Below are positions 22,201 through 36,500 of a DNA stretch of 64,000 nt, piece by piece (within the stretch, counting starts at the first letter, position 1; every line of letters begins with the position of its first letter). The stretch lies in NCBI GenBank assembly GCA_933228895.1, contig OW121846.1:22263088-22327087 (forward strand), read 5' to 3'. The notes beneath the pieces were generated by a model that searched no databases, was not told the origin of the DNA, and worked only from the letters and a program-made list of their open reading frames with translations. The translations under genes and the position numbers were made by a program. The stretch comes from Platycnemis pennipes. Lineage: Eukaryota > Arthropoda > Insecta > Odonata > Platycnemididae.

Positions 22201-23963
22201 GATTTCCATGCTTTCAAAGACAGAATGCGTATCGGCTGTGGACTATGTAACCAATTTGTCATCGCAGGTGAGTTTTGAATTTAATGCTAAGCGACACAGA
22301 CGATGGGATGAAAGAGGGTGAAACATTTGGTTGCAATTGCCATTACATATGAATGATAATATCATTCAGTATTCGTATTCAGTGATGACCTCATATGATT
22401 GGATTGATGAATCAATAGGTACAACACGTGTCACATCAGGATCAGGTGCATCCCTGGAGGACATTTGGAAGCGGAGATTTCCATATTTCCAAAGACAAAA
22501 TGCGTATCGGCTGTGGACTATGCAACCAATTTGTCATCTCAGGTGAGTTTTGATTTAATGCTAAGCGACACAGACGATGGGATGAAAGAGGGTGAAACAT
22601 TTGGTTGCAATTGCCATTACATATGAATGATAATATCATTCAGTATTCGTATTCAGTGATGACCTCATATGATTGGATTGATGAATCAATTAGGTACAAC
22701 ACGTATCACATAAGGATCAGGTGCATCTTTGGGAGGACATTTGGAATTTGGAAGCGGAGATTTCAATGCTTCTCAATGTGACTTTGTAGCCATTGTGTCA
22801 TTTCAGCTGAGTTTAGAAGTTAATGATTAGCGAAACAGAAGATGGGATGAAAGAGGGTGAAACATTTTGTTGCAATTGCCATAACATATGAATGATAATA
22901 ACATTCAGTATTCGTATTCAGTGATGACCTCATATGATTGGATTGATGAATCAATTAGGTACAACACGTATCACATCAGGATCAGGTGAATCCTTGGTAG
23001 AACATTTGGAATTTGGAAGCGGAGATTTCCATGTTTCTCATGTGACCTTGTAGCCATTGTGTCATTTCAGGTGAGTTTAGAAGTTAATGCTTAGCGACAC
23101 AGATGATGGGATGAAAGAGAGTGAAACATTTGGTTGCAATTGCCATTACATATGAATGATAATATCATTCAGTATTCGTATTCAGTGATGACCTCATATG
23201 ATTGGATTGATGAATCAATTAGGTGCAACCCGTCTCACATCAGGATCAGGTGCATCTTTGGGAGGACATTCGAAATTTGGAAGCGGAGATTTCCATGCTT
23301 CCAAAGACAGAATGCATCTCGGCTGCGGACTATGTAACCAAGTTGTCATCTCAGGTGAGTTTGAATTTAATGCTAAGTGACATAGAAGATGGGTTAAAAG
23401 AGGGTGAAACATTTGGTTGCAATTGCCATTACATATGAATGATAATATCATTCAGTATTCGTATTCAGTGATGACCTCATATGATTGGATTGATGAATCA
23501 ATTAGGTGCAACCCGTCTCACATCAGGATCAGGTGCATCTTTGGGAGGACATTCGAAATTTGGAAGCGGAGATTTCCATGCTTCCAAAGACAGAATGCAT
23601 CTCGGCTGCGGACTATGTAACCAAGTTGTCATCTCAGGTGAGTTTGAATTTAATGCTAAGTGACATAGAAGATGGGTTAAAAGAGGGTGAAACATTTGGT
23701 TGCAATTGCCATTACATATGAATGATAATATCATTCAGTATTCATATTCAGTGATGACCTCATATGATTTAATTGATGAATCAATTAGGTATACCACGTC
23801 TCACATCAGGATCGAGTGCGTCCCTGGAGGACATTTGGAATTGGGAAGCGGAGATTTCCAAGCTTCTCAATGTGACTTTGTAGCCATGGTGTCATTTTTG
23901 CTGAGTTTAGAAGTTAATGCTTAGCGACTCTGAAGATGGGATGAAATAGGGTGAGACATTTGG
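19298..23963. repeat. Higher-order unit 1, 17 monomers, 4666 bp
   Basis: The unit runs from the monomer anchored at 19298 to just before its equivalent at 23964. Monomer order and diagnostic variants match units 2 and 3. It includes the adjacent identical pair 23134/23417, which is single in unit 2. Confidence 0.88.
23134..23699. repeat. Tandem pair of identical 283-bp monomers
   Basis: Monomers 23134-23416 and 23417-23699 look identical, sharing rare variants such as GACATTCGAAATTTGG and GGGTTAAAAGAGG. Unit 2 has a single equivalent at 27800. This one monomer accounts exactly for the 4666 against 4383 bp difference. Confidence 0.88.
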
Positions 23964-26900
23964 TTGCAATTGCCATTACATATGAATGATAATATCATTC
24001 AGTATTCGTATTCAGTGATGACCTCATATGATTGGATTGATGAATCAATTAGGTGCAACACGTCTCACATCAGGATCGAGTGCGTCCCTGGAGGACATTT
24101 GGAATTGGGAAGCGGAGATTTCCATGCTTCCAAAGACAGAATGCATATCGGCTGCGGACTATGTAACCTATTTGTCATCTCAGGTGAGTTTGAATTTAAT
24201 ACTAAGTGACACAGAAGATGGGATGAAAGAGGGTGAAACTTATGGTCTCAATTGCCATAACATATGAATGATAATATCATTCAGTATTCGTATTCAGTGA
24301 TGACCTCATATGATTGGATTGAGAATCAATTAGGTACAACACGTATCACATCAGGATCAGGTGAATCCTTGGTAGAACATTTGGAATTTGGAAGCGGAGA
24401 TTTCCATGTTTCTCATGTGACCTTATAGCCATTGTGTCATTTCAGGTGAGTTTAGAACTTAATGCTTAGCGACACAGATGATGGGATGAAAGAGAGTGAA
24501 ACATTTGGTTGCAATTGCCATTACATATGAATGATAATATCATTCAGTATTCGTATTCAGTGATGACCTCATATGATTGGATTGATAAATCAATTAGGTA
24601 CAACACGTCTCACATTAGGATCAGGTGCATCCCTGGAGGACATTTGGAATTTTTAAGCGGAGATTTCCATGCTTCCAAAGACAGAATGCGTATCGGCTGT
24701 GGACTATGTAACCAATTTGTCATCTCAGGTGAGTTTTGAATTTAATGCTAAGTGACACAGACGATGGGATGAAAGAGGGTGAAACATTTGGTTGCAATTG
24801 CCATTACATATGAATGATAATATCATTCAGTATTCGTATTCAGTGATGACCTCATATGATTAGATTGAGAATCAATTAGGTACAACACGTCTCACATCAG
24901 GATCGAGTGCGTCCCTGGAGGACATTTGGAAGCGGAGATTTCCATGCTTCCAAAGACAGAATGCGTATCGGCTGCGGACTATGTAACAAAGTTGTCATCT
25001 CAGGTGAGTTTTGATTTAATGCTAAGTGACACAGAAGTATGGATGAAAGAGGGTGAAACATTTTGTTGCAATTGCCATTACATATGAATGATAATATCAT
25101 TCAGTATTCGTATTCAGCGATGACCTCATATGATTGGATTGATGAATCAATAGGTACAAAAGGTCTCGCATCAGGATCAGGTGCATCCCTGGAGGACATT
25201 TGGAATTTGGAAGCGGAGATTTCCTTCTTCCAAAGACAGAATGCGTATCGGCTGCGGACTATGTAACAAAGTTGTCATCTCAGGTGAGTTTTGATTTAAT
25301 GCTAAGTGACACAGAAGTTGGGATGAAAGAGGGTGAAACATTTTGTTGCAATTGCCATTACATATGAATGATAATATCATTCAGTATTCGTATTCAGTGA
25401 TGACCTCATATGATTGGATTGATGAATCAATTAGGTGCAACACGTCTCACATCAGGATCAGGTGCATCCTTGGTAGAACATTTGGAATTTGGAAGCGGAG
25501 ATTTCCATGTTTCTCATTTGACTTAGTAGCCGTTGTGTCATTTCAGATGAGTTTAGAAGTTAATGCTTAGCGACACAGATGATGGGATGAAAGAGAGTGA
25601 AACATTTGGTTGCAATTCCCATTACATAGGAATGATAACCTCATTGAGTATTCGTTTTCAGTGATGACCTCATATGATTGGATTGATGAATCAATTAGGT
25701 ACAAAAGGTCTCGCATTAGGATCAGGTGCATCCTTGGTAGAACATTTGGAATTTGAAAGCGGAGATTTCCATGTTTCTCATGTGACTTTATAGCCATTGT
25801 GTCATTTCAGGTGAGTTTAGAAGTTAATGCTTAGCGACTCTGAAGATGGGATGAAAGAGGGTGAAACATTTGGTTGCAATTGCCATTACATATGAATGAT
25901 AATATCAATCAGTATTTGTATTCAGTGATGACCTCATATGATTGGATTGATGAATCGATTAGGTACAACACGTCTCACATCAGGATCAGGTGCGTCCCTG
26001 GAGGACATTTGGAATTTTTAAGCGGAGATTTCCATGCTTCCAAAGACAGAATGCGTATCGGCTGTGGACTATGTAACCAATTTGTCATCTCAGGTGAGTT
26101 TTGAATTTTAATGCTAAGCGACACAGACGATGGGATGAAAGAGGGTGAAACATTTGGTTGCAATTGCCATTACATAAGAATGATAATATCATTCAGTATT
26201 CGTATTCAGTGATGACCTCATATGATTGGATTGAGAATCAATTAGGTACAACACGTCTCACATCAGGATCAGGTGCGTCCCTGGAGGACATTTGGAAGCG
26301 GAGATTTCCATGCTTCCAAAGACAGAATGCGTATCGGCTGCGGACTATGTAACAAAGTTGTCATCTCAGGTGAGTTTTGATTTAATGCTAAGTGACACAG
26401 AAGATGGGATGAAAGAGGGTGCAACATTTGGTTGCAATTGCCATTACATATGAATGATAATATCATTCAGTATTCGTATTCAGTGATGACCTCATATGAT
26501 TGGATTGATGAATCAATTAGGTGCAACACGTCTCACATCAGGATCGAGTGCGTCCCTGGAGGACATTTGGAATTGGGAAGCGGAGATTTCCATGCTTCCA
26601 AAGACAGAATGCGTATCGGCTGCGGACTATGTAACAAAGTTGTCATCTCAGGTGAGTTTTGATTTAATGCTAAGTGACACAGAAGATGGGATGAAAGAGG
26701 GTGAAACATTTGGTTGCAATTGCCATTACATATGAATGATAATATCATTCAGTATTCGTATTCCGTCATGACCTCATATGATTGGATTGATGAATCAATT
26801 AGGTACAACACGGCTCACATTAGGATCAGGTGCATCCCTGGAGGACATTTGGAATTTTGAAGCGGAGATTTCCATGCTTTCAAAGACAGAATGCGTATCG

Positions 26901-28346
26901 GCTGTGGACTATGTAACCAATTTGTCATCGCAGGTGAGTTTTGAATTTAATGCTAAGCGACACAGACGATGGGATGAAAGAGGGTGAAACATTTGGTTGC
27001 AATTGCCATTACATATGAATGATAATATCATTCAGTATTCGTATTCAGTGATGACCTCATATGATTGGATTGATGAATCAATAGGTACAACACGTGTCAC
27101 ATCAGGATCAGGTGCATCCCTGGAGGACATTTGGAAGCGGAGATTTCCATATTTCCAAAGACAAAATGCGTATCGGCTGTGGACTATGCAACCAATTTGT
27201 CATCTCAGGTGAGTTTTGATTTAATGCTAAGCGACACAGACGATGGGATGAAAGAGGGTGAAACATTTGGTTGCAATTGCCATTACATATGAATGATAAT
27301 ATCATTCAGTATTCGTATTCAGTGATGACCTCATATGATTGGATTGATGAATCAATTAGGTACAACACGTATCACATAAGGATCAGGTGCATCTTTGGGA
27401 GGACATTTGGAATTTGGAAGCGGAGATTTCAATGCTTCTCAATGTGACTTTGTAGCCATTGTGTCATTTCAGCTGAGTTTAGAAGTTAATGATTAGCGAA
27501 ACAGAAGATGGGATGAAAGAGGGTGAAACATTTTGTTGCAATTGCCATAACATATGAATGATAATAACATTCAGTATTCGTATTCAGTGATGACCTCATA
27601 TGATTGGATTGATGAATCAATTAGGTACAACACGTATCACATCAGGATCAGGTGAATCCTTGGTAGAACATTTGGAATTTGGAAGCGGAGATTTCCATGT
27701 TTCTCATGTGACCTTGTAGCCATTGTGTCATTTCAGGTGAGTTTAGAAGTTAATGCTTAGCGACACAGATGATGGGATGAAAGAGAGTGAAACATTTGGT
27801 TGCAATTGCCATTACATATGAATGATAATATCATTCAGTATTCGTATTCAGTGATGACCTCATATGATTGGATTGATGAATCAATTAGGTGCAACCCGTC
27901 TCACATCAGGATCAGGTGCATCTTTGGGAGGACATTCGAAATTTGGAAGCGGAGATTTCCATGCTTCCAAAGACAGAATGCATCTCGGCTGCGGACTATG
28001 TAACCAAGTTGTCATCTCAGGTGAGTTTGAATTTAATGCTAAGTGACATAGAAGATGGGTTAAAAGAGGGTGAAACATTTGGTTGCAATTGCCATTACAT
28101 ATGAATGATAATATCATTCAGTATTCATATTCAGTGATGACCTCATATGATTTAATTGATGAATCAATTAGGTATACCACGTCTCACATCAGGATCGAGT
28201 GCGTCCCTGGAGGACATTTGGAATTGGGAAGCGGAGATTTCCAAGCTTCTCAATGTGACTTTGTAGCCATGGTGTCATTTTTGCTGAGTTTAGAAGTTAA
28301 TGCTTAGCGACTCTGAAGATGGGATGAAATAGGGTGAGACATTTGG
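23964..28346. repeat. Higher-order unit 2, 16 monomers, 4383 bp
   Basis: The unit runs from 23964 to its equivalent at 28347, with the same monomer order as unit 1 less one copy of the duplicated 283-bp monomer. Confidence 0.88.
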
Positions 28347-31300
28347 TTGCAATTGCCATTACATATGAATGATAATATCATTCAGTATTCGTATTCAGTG
28401 ATGACCTCATATGATTGGATTGATGAATCAATTAGGTGCAACACGTCTCACATCAGGATCGAGTGCGTCCCTGGAGGACATTTGGAATTGGGAAGCGGAG
28501 ATTTCCATGCTTCCAAAGACAGAATGCATATCGGCTGCGGACTATGTAACCTATTTGTCATCTCAGGTGAGTTTGAATTTAATACTAAGTGACACAGAAG
28601 ATGGGATGAAAGAGGGTGAAACTTATGGTCTCAATTGCCATAACATATGAATGATAATATCATTCAGTATTCGTATTCAGTGATGACCTCATATGATTGG
28701 ATTGAGAATCAATTAGGTACAACACGTATCACATCAGGATCAGGTGAATCCTTGGTAGAACATTTGGAATTTGGAAGCGGAGATTTCCATGTTTCTCATG
28801 TGACCTTATAGCCATTGTGTCATTTCAGGTGAGTTTAGAACTTAATGCTTAGCGACACAGATGATGGGATGAAAGAGAGTGAAACATTTGGTTGCAATTG
28901 CCATTACATATGAATGATAATATCATTCAGTATTCGTATTCAGTGATGACCTCATATGATTGGATTGATAAATCAATTAGGTACAACACGTCTCACATTA
29001 GGATCAGGTGCATCCCTGGAGGACATTTGGAATTTTTAAGCGGAGATTTCCATGCTTCCAAAGACAGAATGCGTATCGGCTGTGGACTATGTAACCAATT
29101 TGTCATCTCAGGTGAGTTTTGAATTTAATGCTAAGTGACACAGACGATGGGATGAAAGAGGGTGAAACATTTGGTTGCAATTGCCATTACATATGAATGA
29201 TAATATCATTCAGTATTCGTATTCAGTGATGACCTCATATGATTAGATTGAGAATCAATTAGGTACAACACGTCTCACATCAGGATCGAGTGCGTCCCTG
29301 GAGGACATTTGGAAGCGGAGATTTCCATGCTTCCAAAGACAGAATGCGTATCGGCTGCGGACTATGTAACAAAGTTGTCATCTCAGGTGAGTTTTGATTT
29401 AATGCTAAGTGACACAGAAGTTGGGATGAAAGAGGGTGAAACATTTTGTTGCAATTGCCATTACATATGAATGATAATATCATTCAGTATTCGTATTCAG
29501 CGATGACCTCATATGATTGGATTGATGAATCAATAGGTACAAAAGGTCTCGCATCAGGATCAGGTGCATCCCTGGAGGACATTTGGAATTTGGAAGCGGA
29601 GATTTCCTTCTTCCAAAGACAGAATGCGTATCGGCTGCGGACTATGTAACAAAGTTGTCATCTCAGGTGAGTTTTGATTTAATGCTAAGTGACACAGAAG
29701 TTGGGATGAAAGAGGGTGAAACATTTTGTTGCAATTGCCATTACATATGAATGATAATATCATTCAGTATTCGTATTCAGTGATGACCTCATATGATTGG
29801 ATTGATGAATCAATTAGGTGCAACACGTCTCACATCAGGATCAGGTGCATCCTTGGTAGAACATTTGGAATTTGGAAGCGGAGATTTCCATGTTTCTCAT
29901 TTGACTTAGTAGCCGTTGTGTCATTTCAGATGAGTTTAGAAGTTAATGCTTAGCGACACAGATGATGGGATGAAAGAGAGTGAAACATTTGGTTGCAATT
30001 CCCATTACATAGGAATGATAACCTCATTGAGTATTCGTTTTCAGTGATGACCTCATATGATTGGATTGATGAATCAATTAGGTACAAAAGGTCTCGCATT
30101 AGGATCAGGTGCATCCTTGGTAGAACATTTGGAATTTGAAAGCGGAGATTTCCATGTTTCTCATGTGACTTTATAGCCATTGTGTCATTTCAGGTGAGTT
30201 TAGAAGTTAATGCTTAGCGACTCTGAAGATGGGATGAAAGAGGGTGAAACATTTGGTTGCAATTGCCATTACATATGAATGATAATATCAATCAGTATTT
30301 GTATTCAGTGATGACCTCATATGATTGGATTGATGAATCGATTAGGTACAACACGTCTCACATCAGGATCAGGTGCGTCCCTGGAGGACATTTGGAATTT
30401 TTAAGCGGAGATTTCCATGCTTCCAAAGACAGAATGCGTATCGGCTGTGGACTATGTAACCAATTTGTCATCTCAGGTGAGTTTTGAATTTTAATGCTAA
30501 GCGACACAGACGATGGGATGAAAGAGGGTGAAACATTTGGTTGCAATTGCCATTACATAAGAATGATAATATCATTCAGTATTCGTATTCAGTGATGACC
30601 TCATATGATTGGATTGAGAATCAATTAGGTACAACACGTCTCACATCAGGATCAGGTGCGTCCCTGGAGGACATTTGGAAGCGGAGATTTCCATGCTTCC
30701 AAAGACAGAATGCGTATCGGCTGCGGACTATGTAACAAAGTTGTCATCTCAGGTGAGTTTTGATTTAATGCTAAGTGACACAGAAGATGGGATGAAAGAG
30801 GGTGAAACATTTGGTTGCAATTGCCATTACATATGAATGATAATAACATTCAGTATTCGTATTCAGTGATGACCTCATATGATTGGATTGATGAATCAAT
30901 TAGGTACAACACGTATCACATCAGGATCAGGTGAATCCTTGGTAGAACATTTGGAATTTGGAAGCGGAGATTTCCATGTTTCTCATGTGACCTTGTAGCC
31001 ATTGTGTCATTTCAGGTGAGTTTAGAAGTTAATGCTTAGCGACACAGATGATGGGATGAAAGAGAGTGAAACATTTGGTTGCAATTGCCATTACATATGA
31101 ATGATAATATCATTCAGTATTCGTATTCAGTGATGACCTCATATGATTGGATTGATGAATCAATTAGGTGCAACCCGTCTCACATCAGGATCAGGTGCAT
31201 CTTTGGGAGGACATTCGAAATTTGGAAGCGGAGATTTCCATACTTCCAAAGACAGAATGCATCTCGGCTGCGGACTATGTAACCAAGTTGTCATCTCAGG

Positions 31301-31625
31301 TGAGTTTGAATTTAATGCTAAGTGACATAGAAGATGGGTTAAAAGAGGGTGAAACATTTGGTTGCAATTGCCATTACATATGAATGATAATATCATTCAG
31401 TATTCATATTCAGTGATGACCTCATATGATTTAATTGATGAATCAATTAGGTATACCACGTCTCACATCAGGATCGAGTGCGTCCCTGGAGGACATTTGG
31501 AATTGGGAAGCGGAGATTTCCAAGCTTCTCAATGTGACTTTGTAGCCATGGTGTCATTTTTGCTGAGTTTAGAAGTTAATGCTTAGCGACTCTGAAGATG
31601 GGATGAAATAGGGTGAGACATTTGG
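28347..31625. repeat. Higher-order unit 3, internally deleted, 12 monomers, 3279 bp
   Basis: The unit follows unit 2 until about 30780-30843, then continues with the monomer equivalent to 27536. Removal of 26432-27535 of unit 2 (1104 bp) predicts 3279 bp, exactly the observed size. The breakpoint lies inside one monomer, as expected for unequal exchange in register. Confidence 0.85.
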
Positions 31626-32820
31626 TTGCAATTGCCATTACATATGAATGATAATATCATTCAGTATTGGTATTCAGTGATGACCTCATATGATTGGATT
31701 GATGAATCAATTAGGTAGAACACGTGTCACATCAGGATCAGGTGCATCCCTGGAGGACATTTGGAATTTGGAAGCGGAGATTTCCATGCTTCCAAAGACA
31801 GAATGCGTATCGGCTGTGGACTATGTAACCAATTTGTCATCTCAGGTGAGTTTTGAATTTAATGCTAAGCGACACAGACGATGGGAAGAAAGAGGGTGAA
31901 ACATTTGGTTGCAATTGCCATTACATATGAATGATAATATCATTCAGTATTCGTATTCAGTGATGACCTCATATGATTGGATTGATGAATCAATTAGGTG
32001 CAACACGTCTCACATCAGGATCAGGTGCATCTTTGGGAGGACAATTTGAATTTGGAAGCGGAGATTTCCATGCTTCCAAAGACAGAATGCATATCGGCTG
32101 CGGACTATGTAACCTATTTGTCATCTCAGGTGAGTTTGAATTTAATACTAAGTGACACAGAAGATGGGATGAAAGAGGGTGAAACTTATGGTTGCAATTG
32201 CCATTACATATGAATGATAATATCATTCAGTATTCGTATTCAGTTCTGACCTCATATGATTGGATTGACGAATCAATTAGGTACAACACGTCTCACATCA
32301 GGATCAGGTTCATCCTTGGGAGGACATTTGGATTTTGGAAGCGGAGATTTTCATGCTTCTCAACGTGACTTTGTAGCCATTGCGTCAATTCAGCTGAGTT
32401 TAGAAGTTAATGCTTAGCGACACAGAAGATGGGATGAAAGAGGGTGAAACATTTGTTTGCAATTGCAATTACATATGAATGATAATATCATTCAGTATTC
32501 GTATTCAGTGATGACCTCATATGATTGGATTTATGAATCAATTAGGTGCAACACGTCTCACATCAGGATCAGGTGCATCCTTGGGAGGACATTTGGAGTT
32601 TGGAAGCGGAGATTTCCATGCTTCTCGTGTGGCTTTGTAGCCATTGTGTCATTTCCGGTGAGTTTAGACGTAAATGCTTAGCGACTCAGAAGATGGGATG
32701 AAAGAGGGTGAAACATTTGGTGGCAATTGCCATTACATATGAATGATAATATCATACAGTATTCGTATCCAGTGATGACCTCATATGTTTGGATTGAGAA
32801 TCAATTAGGTACAACTCGTC

Positions 32821-33324
32821 GTAGGTAGGTAGGATTAGGTTTATTGGGTGCGTCGACAGCTGTGGTCATGTTGCACTACGCGCAATCCTTTTTCAATCGC
32901 AGTCTTTATACGGCGAGCATTATGGACCTAAAAAATGGGTATATACCATCGTATAATATGTATAAGATTATAATATAACTACAATGTTCTAAAGTTTGTC
33001 TAAGAGGGTGGTTTGGCGTAAAAACTGTATTAAGTTGTTTACATTCCCTTGGCTGTCACCAAGAACCTGTTGCAACGTAATAGGAATCCCTAGTTTCTCG
33101 CGTGCAGCCCGGTATTTTACACATTCCGTTAGAATGTGATGCACACTCAGAGCAGAGTCGCATTCGTCGCACCTCGGTGGAATTTTCTCTTCAGTAAAGA
33201 GATACCTGTGCGTCAAAACGCAATGGCCTATCCTCAGGCGGGTGATGGCGACCTCCTCTTTCCGATTATTTCGGACAGAAGTGGCCCATGCTGCTGTTGT
33301 GGGTTTAATAGCCCGGAGTTTATT
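32821..33324 (-). mobile_element. Non-LTR element C, 5'-truncated 3' end
   Basis: The 3' tail (GTAGGTAGGTAGG, then GGGTGCGTCGAC at 32847) directly follows satellite sequence. The 3' UTR and the last ~110 codons of ORF2 follow. The element stops at 33324, where the 3' tail of element D begins. The terminus has an AGTGC in place of the usual GGTGC. Confidence 0.85.
32989..33324 (-). pseudogene. C-terminal ORF2 fragment of element C
   Basis: The fragment is an open frame equivalent to residues from about 1123 to the end of the B ORF2. It begins at NKLRAIKP and ends LLDKL. It contains the conserved RREEV-like segment (here RKEEVAITRLRIGH), the YLFTEEK block, and the C-terminal CCHC (RCDECDSALSVHHILTEC). 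EN, RT and RNase H catalytic parts are absent, so it is a dead fragment. It may be the 3' remainder of element E, separated from it by the insertion of D and a deletion, or an independent truncated insertion. Confidence 0.85.
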
Positions 33325-33583
33325 GGTAGTAGTAGTATTATTTATAAGGTGCGTCGACTACTAAGGTCATTTTGCACCTTTACTCATCCAGATTAAAACC
33401 AAGTGTCACTAAAAAACATAGTGAGTATATAGGAATACTTAGGAATAGTATAGATTATCAGTGGACACGATAGGTCTAAGTCTGTATTAGTCATAGTCAT
33501 ATGGCAAAAGAGTTACATTTGGACTATTAGGAAATTTACAATGCTCTTCCTGGGCCTTAAATTTTGGACAATAAATTAACTTC

Positions 33584-36500
33584 CTAGAGAAATTTAAGAA
33601 CGCTATCTATAGCATTACGATTGTCACCCAACACCTTGTTCAGACCCCCACATATTTTGTGGCGTTCGCGTTGTATCCGATATTTTAAACAGTCGACAAT
33701 TAGATGCTTCACAGTCAGACGGCAGTTGCAGTTATCGCAATTTGGTGCGTCCTTCTCGGGGGTAAAGAGATAAGAGTGTGTCAGGGCTGTATGCCCTATT
33801 CTCAGCCTGGTGACAACAACCTCTTCCCGTCGGCTATCCCTGACCGAGGATGTCCAACCTATTACATGGTCTTTGATTTCCCTGAGTTTGTTCGACGTTA
33901 CGTCGCTCCATGTCATAGCCCAGGAAGCGAGAACTGATTTCTTCAAGTGAGCTCTTAAATCTTGACTTGGGACTTCACCAATGTAATTCTCGCCGCTGAT
34001 GGTGGCCGCTCGCGCAGCAGCATCTGCCGCTTCATTACCGGTAACACCCACGTGGCCTGGTACCCACAGGAATTTTATGTGAATGTCCTTAGCATAGAGG
34101 CGGTGAATGCATGTTACTATGTTTTGGACCACGGGATGTGAAGGTGTGAAGGAGAGAGGCTGCAAATACTTTGAAGGGAGCTTTGGGAGTCTGTACATAT
34201 TAAATAAGACCTACTACTACATTCAGTCTCTTGTAGTGTGGCTTCAATAGCATCTAGCGAGGCTTTTATGGCTAGTAGCTCCGCCGTGTAGACAGTGCAT
34301 ATGGGGTGTAAAGTAAAGGCCGCGGAGCCTATATCCGCAGAAAAGTAGGCGGAACCGCACGCGACGTCTGTTTTAGAGCCGTCAGTGTATATTTTTGCAC
34401 TGTCACAACTGTTTATCGCTTCTAGGGCTCGACGTTTAAGCTCGATTGGGGTACTGTTAGCCTTGGATTCCATGTAGTCTATATAGCAGTGTATCTTAGG
34501 GATCTCCCATGGCGCAAGCTTGAACGTTTTTGTAGGGCATACCTTTGGCAGGTGAACGCCCAAGTCGGCCAATAAAATTTTAAAACGTATGGCCAAGGGT
34601 TGCGTGGCCCTTGGTCGTTCGTTAAAAACATTTGAAAAACGCGGGTTAAAAATTATATTAAAACATGGGTGAGTCCGTGATGATAAAATTTTGCTTTTGT
34701 AGTTACACATTTAAATATTCCTCCGGACCTCTAGGGGAGGTTCGCCTGCGTCAATATAAATGCTTTGCACAGGGCTGGTTCTAAAGGCCCCAGTTGAAAG
34801 CCTCAAACCAGCGTTGTGTACCGAGGCTAGAGCCTTTAACTGGCTCTTTCTCGCTGATGCGTACACAATACACCCGTATTCTATTTTGGACCGCACTAGT
34901 GCTCTATATATACCGAGCAGTGTTGTTCTGTCCGCGCCCCAATATGTTCTACTCAAAACTTTTAATATATTTAAAACTTTAGAACAAGCATTCTTTGTAT
35001 GCCGTATGTGTTCTCGCCAATCCAGTTTTTTGTCAAGGATAAGGCCAAGAAAACGATGGGACTCAGTCAGTGACAATCGATAATCCCCCAAATTTAGTGT
35101 GGGCTCCAGTACAATGCCCCTTAGCCTGTGGATGTGCATACATTTGGTTTTATCGGTAGAGAAACGAAGTCCATTCTCCTGAGACCATTGGTGTAAACGA
35201 TTCAAAGTTATTTGTACCTGACGTTCACCTATAGAAAGCTTTGACGACTTGCAAAATATTGCGAAGTCGTCGACAAATAGCGAGGCCATTACTAGCGTCT
35301 GGATACAATTTACAATGCTGTTAATGACAACAGCGAATAGAGTTACACTTAGGACGGAACCTTGGGGTACTCCGTTCTCCAATATGTGAGGCTGCGATAA
35401 AATATTTCCAACTCTGACGCTAAAGGTATGCCCAAACAAAAATTTGTTTTACAAAAATGGGCAAGTTACCCCTAAAGCCCCATTCACGCAACGTTTATAG
35501 AATTTTGTGCCTCCACGCAGTGTCATACGCTTTCTCAATGTCGAAAAAGACAGCAATGACATGTTGCCGGAGAAGGAATCCCTCCTGGACGAAGTTTTCA
35601 ATTCTAACGAGGTGGTCAATCGTAGATCGTCCGCGTCGGAAACCACACTGTATATTGGAGAGGAGATTGCGACTCTCAAGGCACCAAACCAGCCGTGTGT
35701 TCACCAACTTTTCCATCAGTTTACACAGACGGCTAGTTAGTGAAATAGGGCGGTAGTGAGATGGATGGGATTTATCCTGGCCCCGTTTTGGAATTGGAAC
35801 AATAATAGATTCTCGCCAACTCTCAGGAAATACTTGTTCAGCCCACAATTGATTTAATGTAGCGAGCACATCTCGCAGTGCGAAAGGCGGGATATTCCTC
35901 AAAAAAGCGTTATGGATTAAATCATTGCCGGGTGAACTATCTTTTAAATCTTCCAGGGCTGACCTTAGCTCCCGCATAGAAAAGGGCTTGTTATAGGGTG
36001 CGATAGTTCTACTCTCACCGAAATTTAGGTGAATACTTTCGGCCTGACGCTTTATTACCTTGAATGAAGGATGGTAAGAGTCACTGCCACTAATGGTGGC
36101 GTAATGCTTGCCAAAAGCTTCTGCTATTTCCTCGGGAGTAGAGAGAATTTTTCCATCAATATGTAACCCTGAGGCTGGGGCAAAGTTACGCTTACCCATC
36201 ACGGACTTAATTTTATTCCAAACTTGTGTAGGAGGCGTTCGGTGATTAATACTGGATACGTAATTTGTCCAAGAGGATTTCTTTGCCTCTCTAATGACCT
36301 GTCGAGCCTTGGCTCGCAGTCGGCGGAAGGCCGCAAGGTTAGTTGAGGTAGGGAATTTATTAAAAATGCGCAGCGCTCTTTTACGTCTGTGGATGGCGTC
36401 GGCGCACTCCGCGTTCCACCACGGAACTGGAGGACGACGATGAGTACCCGAGGTGGTAGCAACGCTACCTTCCGCGGCTTCAAGGATAGCTTCCGTAAGA

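Larger units (their letters stand above)
18678..32820. repeat. Satellite array 2: ~52 tandem monomers of ~263-284 bp
   Basis: This is the same satellite as array 1. Anchors run at 18741, 19024, 19298, 19580, 19843, 20126, 20400, 20680, 20944, 21208 and on to 32457, with a last partial monomer broken at 32820 by element C. Its first part (19024 to about 22762) matches array 1 from 5580 to about 9318 at a constant offset of 13444. That is one monomer (283 bp) more than the element offset, so array 1 has lost one monomer next to element A. The right-hand monomers (31626-32820) are the most diverged, as is common at satellite edges. Confidence 0.95.
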
